Assembly: GCA_040268355.1 (NCBI GenBank)
Contig: JAWRIT010000079.1
Location: 1 to 16,918 of the forward strand
From: UBA1367 sp040268355
Lineage (GTDB): Bacteria; Actinomycetota; Coriobacteriia; Coriobacteriales; Atopobiaceae
Direction: 5' to 3'
Length of the DNA: 16,918 bases
Shown in pieces: positions 13,191 through 16,918 of the stretch. Positions within the stretch are counted from its first letter, which is position 1. Every line of letters begins with the position of its first letter. The notes under the pieces were generated by a model that was not told the origin of the DNA, did no database searches, and saw only the letters and a program-made list of their open reading frames with translations. The position numbers and the translations under genes are program-made.

Positions 13191-14183
13191 ATGATTCACG
13201 CACGCACACAGCCATCGCCTCGCAGCACCCCCACTACCGGGCGCTTTGCCCCCACTCCGTCGGGACGCATGCATCTGGGCAACGCCTTTTCGTGCCTCAT
13301 GGCATGGCTTGGCGCTCGCGCCGCGGGAGGGCGCATGCTCCTGCGCATCGAGGATCTCGATCCCCGTGCGCATAACCGCGAGCATGTTCAGGCGCTGATG
13401 GACGACCTCGTCTGGCTTGGCCTGGACTGGGACGAGGAGCCCGTCTTCCAGGGCGGCCGCGCGCAGCTCTATGAGCAGGCGCTGCGGAAGCTTGAGGAGG
13501 ATGGTCTCACCTACCCCTGCTTCTGCACGCGCTCGCAGCTCCATGCGGCCACTGCGCCCCATGCCTCGGACGGCACCTACCTCTACCCAGGCACCTGCCG
13601 GGGGCTCACCGCCAGCGAGGTGGCAGCACGAGCGGAGCGGCGACCGCCGGCGACTAGACTCGCAGTGCCCGCCCGCGACGACCCCGCAGGAACGGTCCGG
13701 TTCCATGATCTGGTCTTTGGTCCCAAGGAGGAGGTCTTGGCCCAGGCGTGCGGCGACTTTCTGGTGAGGCGCAGCGACGGAGTGTTCGCCTACCAACTTG
13801 CCGTTGTGGTGGACGATGCCCTGATGGGCGTCACCCAGGTGGTGCGCGGACGCGACCTGCTCGGCAGCGTCGCACGGCAGATCTACCTGACGCGCCTGCT
13901 GGGTCACCGCCCACCCACCTACGCGCACGTTCCGTTGCTTGTCGCCCCCGACGGCAGGCGGCTCTCCAAACGTGAGCGCGACCTCACCATCAAGGCATTG
14001 AGGGACGCCGGGGTGCCGGCGCGACGCGTGGTTGGGGTCCTGGCACAGGCCGTCGGGATGGCAGAGCCCGGAGAGGAGCTTCTGCCCGCCGACCTGCTCC
14101 CTCGTTTCTCGTGGGAACACCTCGCCAGCCACCGAGACGACGTTGTGATGACACAGGGATTCTTGTCTGGGTTGGTGTTGTGA
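13191..14183 (+). CDS. gluQ: glutamyl-Q tRNA(Asp) synthetase
   Basis: A 330-residue truncated glutamyl-tRNA synthetase paralogue consisting of the catalytic half only, without an anticodon-binding domain. It activates glutamate and attaches it to the queuosine base in the anticodon of tRNA-Asp. The class I signature is HLGN at 28-31 (RFAPTPSGRMHLGN) and the KMSKS-like loop is LSKRERD around Lys260. The zinc ligands typical of the family are present: Cys110, Cys112, Tyr132 and Cys136. RIEDLDPR at 52-59 is also conserved. ATG 13191 was chosen; a TTG at 13137 would add 18 residues but overlaps the -10. The ribosome binding site is weak. The stop codon overlaps the -35 of the tRNA-Ser promoter. 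Confidence 0.92.
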   Translation: MIHARTQPSPRSTPTTGRFAPTPSGRMHLGNAFSCLMAWLGARAAGGRMLLRIEDLDPRAHNREHVQALMDDLVWLGLDWDEEPVFQGGRAQLYEQALRKLEEDGLTYPCFCTRSQLHAATAPHASDGTYLYPGTCRGLTASEVAARAERRPPATRLAVPARDDPAGTVRFHDLVFGPKEEVLAQACGDFLVRRSDGVFAYQLAVVVDDALMGVTQVVRGRDLLGSVARQIYLTRLLGHRPPTYAHVPLLVAPDGRRLSKRERDLTIKALRDAGVPARRVVGVLAQAVGMAEPGEELLPADLLPRFSWEHLASHRDDVVMTQGFLSGLVL

Positions 14184-14207
14184 GCACCCTCCTTCTTGGG
14201 GTATGAT
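14178..14207 (+). promoter_or_regulatory. promoter of tRNA-Ser
   Basis: TTGTGA (14178-14183), 18 bp, TATGAT (14202-14207). The predicted start, about 14214, lies some 12 bases before the mature tRNA. The -35 overlaps the gluQ stop codon. Confidence 0.7.
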
Positions 14208-14225
14208 TCCTTAGCACCACCTATT

Positions 14226-14315
14226 GGAGAGCTGACCGAGAGGCCGAAGGTGCTCGCCTGCTAAGCGAGTATAGGAGCGATCCTATCTGGGGTTCGAATC
14301 CCCAGCTCTCCGCCA
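14226..14315 (+). tRNA. tRNA-Ser (GCT)
   Basis: A complete class II tRNA of 90 bases including encoded CCA. Acceptor GGAGAGC (14226-14232) pairs with GCTCTCC (14305-14311); G14312 is the discriminator and CCA is at 14313-14315. Anticodon arm CTCGC/GCGAG with loop CTGCTAA gives anticodon GCT at 14260-14262, reading AGC/AGU. The long variable arm (TAGGA/TCCTA) and T-arm TGGGG-TTCGAAT-CCCCA are intact. The gene for its charging enzyme, serS, lies 0.9 kb downstream on the other strand. Confidence 0.97.
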
Positions 14316-14324
14316 GAATGAACG

Positions 14325-14356
14325 GCGCAGGTACGGAGACGTGCCTGCGCTTTTTT
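14325..14356 (+). terminator. intrinsic terminator of tRNA-Ser
   Basis: An 11-bp stem with one G-T pair (14325-14335 with 14340-14350), a four-base loop GAGA and then six T (14351-14356), starting ten bases after the CCA end. Confidence 0.92.
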
Positions 14357-14372
14357 ACGTGCCAAGTCCGCA

Positions 14373-14387
14373 CTGGGGATTCGAACC
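14373..14387 (-). repeat. inverted 15-base copy of the tRNA-Ser T-arm
   Basis: CTGGGGATTCGAACC is the exact reverse complement of tRNA-Ser positions 14291-14305 (3' half of the T-arm and the first acceptor base). It lies 68 bases after that segment, beyond the terminator, with no tRNA structure around it. It may be a tRNA relic or remnant of an integration site. Confidence 0.5.
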
Positions 14388-14446
14388 GCAAGGTCGCTGC
14401 AGCCCGCGGCCCCGCCACGAGCCACAGAAAATCATCGAAATCCACC

Positions 14447-14475
14447 TTGACAAGCCCCAAGCCAGGTGGCATTCT
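14447..14475 (+). promoter_or_regulatory. promoter of tRNA-Arg
   Basis: Consensus TTGACA (14447-14452), 17 bp, CATTCT (14470-14475). The -10 is weak (three of six), but position and spacing place the transcript start only a few bases before the tRNA. Confidence 0.65.
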
Positions 14476-14486
14476 ATCTCTTGCAC

Positions 14487-14563
14487 GCGGCGTTACCTCA
14501 GCTGGATAGAGGGCCTGACTACGAATCAGGACGTCACAGGTTCGAATCCTGTACGCCGCACCA
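14487..14563 (+). tRNA. tRNA-Arg (ACG)
   Basis: A complete 77-base tRNA with encoded CCA (14561-14563). Acceptor GCGGCGT pairs with ACGCCGC, D-arm CCTC/GAGG, anticodon arm CCTGA/TCAGG with loop CTACGAA, and T-arm ACAGG/CCTGT are all intact. Anticodon ACG is at 14521-14523; A34 is expected to be deaminated to inosine to read CGU, CGC and CGA. Confidence 0.97.
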
Positions 14564-14574
14564 CGAGAATGAGG

Positions 14575-14597
14575 GAGCCCCGAAAGGGGCTCTTTTT
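14575..14597 (+). terminator. intrinsic terminator of tRNA-Arg
   Basis: Perfect 7-bp stem (14575-14581 with 14586-14592), GAAA tetraloop and five T (14593-14597), 11 bases after the tRNA end. On the minus strand the stem could also slow transcription from the gene at 14718-15074, though its T-tract there is poor. Confidence 0.92.
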
Positions 14598-14717
14598 GTT
14601 TACTCGCGCATCAGCTTCTTTCTGCCATCAGCCTCTTTTCGTCCCCGCAGGCTCACTCCCTGCCCGCCTCAAGCCCCTGAGCAGACACGCCCTGGAGCCT
14701 TACAAGGAAGGCACGGC

Positions 14718-15074
14718 TCACTTGGGAGCGCACGCGCGATAGGCCGCGTCCCCCTCGTCGGACCACGACGCGTACGTAAACGTCTGCCCCACACGATCGA
14801 AGGCGTCCATCAGGTCGGAAAGCAGGACCTCCTGATCATCCTGGTCGAAGAAGTCGCGCAGCGCACCCTCGATGGAACCTCCCTGCACATCAAGCGCACG
14901 TCGGCATGCCTGCTCGCTAAAGAGCGCCTTGTGTCCGTGAACCTGCCCACCGTAGGCAAGCTCCGTCGCCGGTCCACGCGTCTGCTCGACAACTGCCAGT
15001 GATTCCCCCTCCACGAGCCAAACCTGGCGCGTCTCCGCTCCATCAGAGTGCTTGACCAGCAGCTTCCGTCCCAT
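14718..15074 (-). CDS. small protein of unknown function with an SOS-type promoter
   Basis: A 118-residue, mildly acidic, soluble-looking protein. I do not recognise a family; no catalytic motif, signal peptide or membrane segment is visible. It has an alternation of short beta-like stretches in the first half (KLLVKH, QVWLVEG, SLAVVEQ) and an acidic helical second half (DFFDQDDQEVLLSDLMDAFDRVG). The start ATG 15074 has AGGGGG four bases upstream; a longer frame to 15149 would cover the promoter. The upstream region holds a promoter with a LexA-like box over the expected transcription start, which suggests induction by DNA damage. It sits alone between tRNA-Arg and serS. Confidence 0.75.
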   Translation of the reverse strand: MGRKLLVKHSDGAETRQVWLVEGESLAVVEQTRGPATELAYGGQVHGHKALFSEQACRRALDVQGGSIEGALRDFFDQDDQEVLLSDLMDAFDRVGQTFTYASWSDEGDAAYRACAPK

Positions 15075-15105
15075 GAAACCCCCTTCGTCCCCTTGTTCTG
15101 CTCTA

Positions 15106-15119
15106 AGAACATTTGTTCG
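15106..15119 (-). promoter_or_regulatory. LexA-like SOS box
   Basis: On the minus strand CGAACAAATGTTCT: GAAC and GTTC half-sites with four bases between, plus the flanking C, as in the Gram-positive/actinobacterial LexA consensus CGAACNNNNGTTCG. It lies directly downstream of the -10 of the small gene's promoter, covering the predicted transcription start, 32 bp before the ATG. Confidence 0.65.
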
Positions 15120-15120
15120 T

Positions 15121-15149
15121 ATCTTACCGCAAGAAGAGAGGCGACGCAA
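15121..15149 (-). promoter_or_regulatory. promoter of the small unknown gene
   Basis: TTGCGT (15144-15149), exactly 17 bp, TAAGAT (15121-15126) on the minus strand, four of six matches in each hexamer. The LexA-like box begins one base after the -10. Confidence 0.6.
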
Positions 15150-15238
15150 GCCGCCGCCTCATAAAGTTAGTTACTTTTTGTCCGCCGCCACGAGCGCATC
15201 GGCACCCATCGCGATTTCATCACAATTTCTACGATCCC

Positions 15239-16525
15239 CTACTCCTCCGGAACGATCGTCTCGACGCCGCCCATATAGGGAACCAGCGCCTCGGGAACGG
15301 TGATGGTCCCGTCGGCGTTCTGGTAGTTCTCCATGATGGCGGCCATCGTGCGACCCACGGCCAGACCGGATCCGTTGAGCGTGTGGGCAAAGCGCGTTCC
15401 CTTGAACTGAGACGGGTCGCGGTATTTGATGTTCGCGCGGCGAGCCTGGAAGTCCCAGCAGTTGGAGCAGCTGGAGATCTCCTTGTAGCTGTCATAGCTT
15501 GGCAGCCACACCTCGATGTCGTAGGTCTTGCGCGCGGAGAAGCCGATGTCGCCCGTGCACAGCGTGACCACACGGTAGGGCAGCCTCAGCACCTGCAGGA
15601 CACGCTCGGCCTGCTCGGTCATGCTCTCCAGCTGGTTCATGGAGTCCTCGGGTGTGGCGAACTTGACCATCTCCACCTTGTCGAACTCGTGCACGCGGAT
15701 GATGCCGCGCGTGTCGCGCCCGGCCGAGCCCGCCTCCTCGCGGAAGCACGGCGTGAACGCGCAGTACGAGAGCGGCAGTCGGTCGGCGTCAAGCACTTCG
15801 TCTCGGTGCAGGTTGGTAAGCATCACCTCGGCCGTGGGGATGAGGTAGAGGTCCGGACTCACGTGGTAGAGGTCGTCCTCGAACTTGGGCAGCTGCCCCG
15901 TGCCGAACAGCGTTGCCGCGTTGGCTACCACGGGTGGCCACCACTCCTTGAACCCGGCTTCGGTGTGCAGGTCGATCATGAAGTTGATGAGCGCGCGCTC
16001 CATGCGGGCGCCCATGCCGCCCAGCACGTAGAAGCGGCTGCCGGAGATCTTGACGCCACGGTCGAAGTCGATCATGCCCAGCTCTGGCCCCAAGTCCCAG
16101 TGCGCCTTGGCCTCGAAGTCGAAGGTGCGAGGCGTCCCCCAACGCCGCACCTCGGGATTGTCGGAGTCATCGGCGCCAAAGGGCACGGACTCGTCAGGGA
16201 TGTTGGGAATGCCCGCCACCAGATCGAACAGCGCCTGCTCCACTTCGCCGCGCTGCGCGTCGAGCTCGGCGATGAGCCCCTTGTTGGCGGCGACCTTGGC
16301 CTTGGCGGCCTCGGCCTCGTCGTGCCGTCCCTCGCGCATGAGCTGCCCGATCTGCTTTGAGGCGGCGTTGCGCTCGGCCTGCAGCCCCTCAACCCTGACG
16401 ATGAGCGAGCGGCGCTGCTCGTCAAGCGCGAAGAAGCGCTCGCGATCCCAGTGGGCGTTCTGGCGCGATGCGCACGCCTGGTCCACGACGTCGGGGTTCT
16501 CTCGAACGAACTTGATGTCCAACAT
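15239..16525 (-). CDS. serS: seryl-tRNA synthetase
   Basis: A 428-residue class II synthetase that charges tRNA-Ser and, where present, tRNA-Sec. The N-terminal tRNA-binding coiled-coil arm covers about residues 30-105, with heptad-like charged runs. Motif 2 is FREEAGSAGRDTRG with Arg262, and motif 3 is GLAVGRTMAAIMENYQ with Arg392. Length matches bacterial SerRS. ATG 16525 was chosen because the protein starts with the family's MLDIKFVRENP; AAAGGA lies about 11 bases upstream, rather far. A TTG at 16558 would add 11 unlikely residues. It is divergent from a small membrane-protein gene across a palindromic promoter. No T-box leader is visible in the short upstream region. Confidence 0.97.
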   Translation of the reverse strand: MLDIKFVRENPDVVDQACASRQNAHWDRERFFALDEQRRSLIVRVEGLQAERNAASKQIGQLMREGRHDEAEAAKAKVAANKGLIAELDAQRGEVEQALFDLVAGIPNIPDESVPFGADDSDNPEVRRWGTPRTFDFEAKAHWDLGPELGMIDFDRGVKISGSRFYVLGGMGARMERALINFMIDLHTEAGFKEWWPPVVANAATLFGTGQLPKFEDDLYHVSPDLYLIPTAEVMLTNLHRDEVLDADRLPLSYCAFTPCFREEAGSAGRDTRGIIRVHEFDKVEMVKFATPEDSMNQLESMTEQAERVLQVLRLPYRVVTLCTGDIGFSARKTYDIEVWLPSYDSYKEISSCSNCWDFQARRANIKYRDPSQFKGTRFAHTLNGSGLAVGRTMAAIMENYQNADGTITVPEALVPYMGGVETIVPEE

Positions 16526-16566
16526 AGGGGCGGCCGTCCTTTCACGGTGGCTACGCAATGCTCAAC

Positions 16567-16580
16567 CAAGTATATACTTG
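16567..16580. promoter_or_regulatory. perfect 14-bp palindrome in the serS divergent promoter
   Basis: CAAGTATATACTTG reads identically on both strands and contains TATACT, a good -10, in both directions. It lies 42 bp upstream of serS and 84 bp upstream of the small membrane-protein gene. It may be a shared bidirectional -10, an operator, or both. No strong -35 was found on either side. Confidence 0.5.
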
Positions 16581-16664
16581 TACCTTGCGAACGAGCGTCG
16601 GAGGTGGCGAGCCGCCTCCGCGCCCCAGGTCGGGCACGCGAGCGGCGTGAGTTGGGAGTGGGAC

Positions 16665-16880
16665 ATGGATCTGATAGCAGCTGCCTTCCACTGGCTCTTT
16701 GGAACCAGGCGCGGGGTCATCGTCCTGCTTGCCAGCGGTGTCATACTGTTCTTCATCATCTCGGCCGTGCTCGAGATTCGCACGCGCGCCCGCTACAAGA
16801 ACCATGAGAAGGGTCCCGACGACTGGGACCTCTTCGACGACGAGGACGGTTGGAGCGAGTTCGAGGGCGACAACAACTAG
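16665..16880 (+). CDS. small single-pass membrane protein, unknown function
   Basis: A 71-residue protein. One hydrophobic helix covers about 17-36 (GVIVLLASGVILFFIISAVL), followed by a basic stretch (RTRARYK) and a strongly acidic tail with DDWDLFDDEDGW at 52-63. The charge pattern suggests the tail is cytoplasmic. GGGAG lies six bases before ATG 16665; the reading frame extends far upstream, but only antisense to serS, so that part is not real. The family is unknown to me. The divergent arrangement with serS may be conserved in relatives. Confidence 0.75.
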   Translation: MDLIAAAFHWLFGTRRGVIVLLASGVILFFIISAVLEIRTRARYKNHEKGPDDWDLFDDEDGWSEFEGDNN

Positions 16881-16918
16881 CCCGCACGAACGTGTGCAAA
16901 ACGAGACGGGCCGGCGCC

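Noticed and set aside
13167..14132. 321-codon minus-strand frame opposite gluQ
   Set aside because: Antisense to a gene with class I synthetase signatures and zinc ligands; no domain of its own.
14598..14717. Further gene or RNA between tRNA-Arg and the small unknown gene
   Set aside because: Only a short imprecise repeat (CATCAGC followed by a pyrimidine run, twice) is visible; no frame with a start signal and no RNA-like fold.
16526..16664. T-box leader for serS
   Set aside because: The gap is too short, and neither the conserved T-box sequence nor an antiterminator/terminator pair is present.

Overview
The window reads as chromosomal DNA from a high-GC, anaerobic, amino-acid-fermenting Gram-positive bacterium. 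Codon use, AGGAG-type ribosome binding sites, a one-polypeptide pyruvate:ferredoxin oxidoreductase, carbamoyl-phosphate catabolism and a seven-helix membrane LuxR regulator together suggest class Coriobacteriia (Olsenella/Atopobium-like). That placement is inference, with no marker-gene comparison behind it. The left end opens with 19 G, probably a read or assembly artefact.

Left part (1-6000): a putrescine carbamoyltransferase gene (ptcA/aguB type, minus strand) is divergent from a seven-helix membrane LuxR regulator (plus strand), the arrangement known for aguR-aguB in lactic acid bacteria. The regulator converges on carB, the large subunit of carbamoyl-phosphate synthetase, which stands without carA. 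A 342-bp leader region lies upstream of carB, and the nifJ terminator sits at the far end of it.

Middle (6000-13000, all minus strand): nifJ, a 218-residue protein of uncertain function with a faint class IV aminotransferase look, an AT-richer DUF4143-type ATPase that looks like accessory DNA with its own promoter, and a carbamate kinase gene with its own terminator. Three unlinked transcription units (ptcA, carB, arcC) therefore make or use carbamoyl phosphate: carB makes it for arginine/pyrimidine synthesis, ptcA releases it from carbamoylputrescine, and the kinase converts it to ATP.

Right part (13000-16918): gluQ (tRNA-Asp glutamyl-queuosine synthetase), tRNA-Ser(GCT) and tRNA-Arg(ACG), each tRNA with its own promoter and intrinsic terminator, then a small unknown protein whose promoter carries a LexA-like SOS box, then serS divergent from a 71-residue single-pass membrane protein across a perfect 14-bp palindrome.

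Most of the window is ordinary housekeeping DNA. The points most worth a second look are the probable misannotation trap at ptcA (ornithine versus putrescine carbamoyltransferase) with its adjacent AguR-like regulator, and the LexA-boxed unknown small gene. No CRISPR array, insertion sequence or obviously new multi-gene system was seen.
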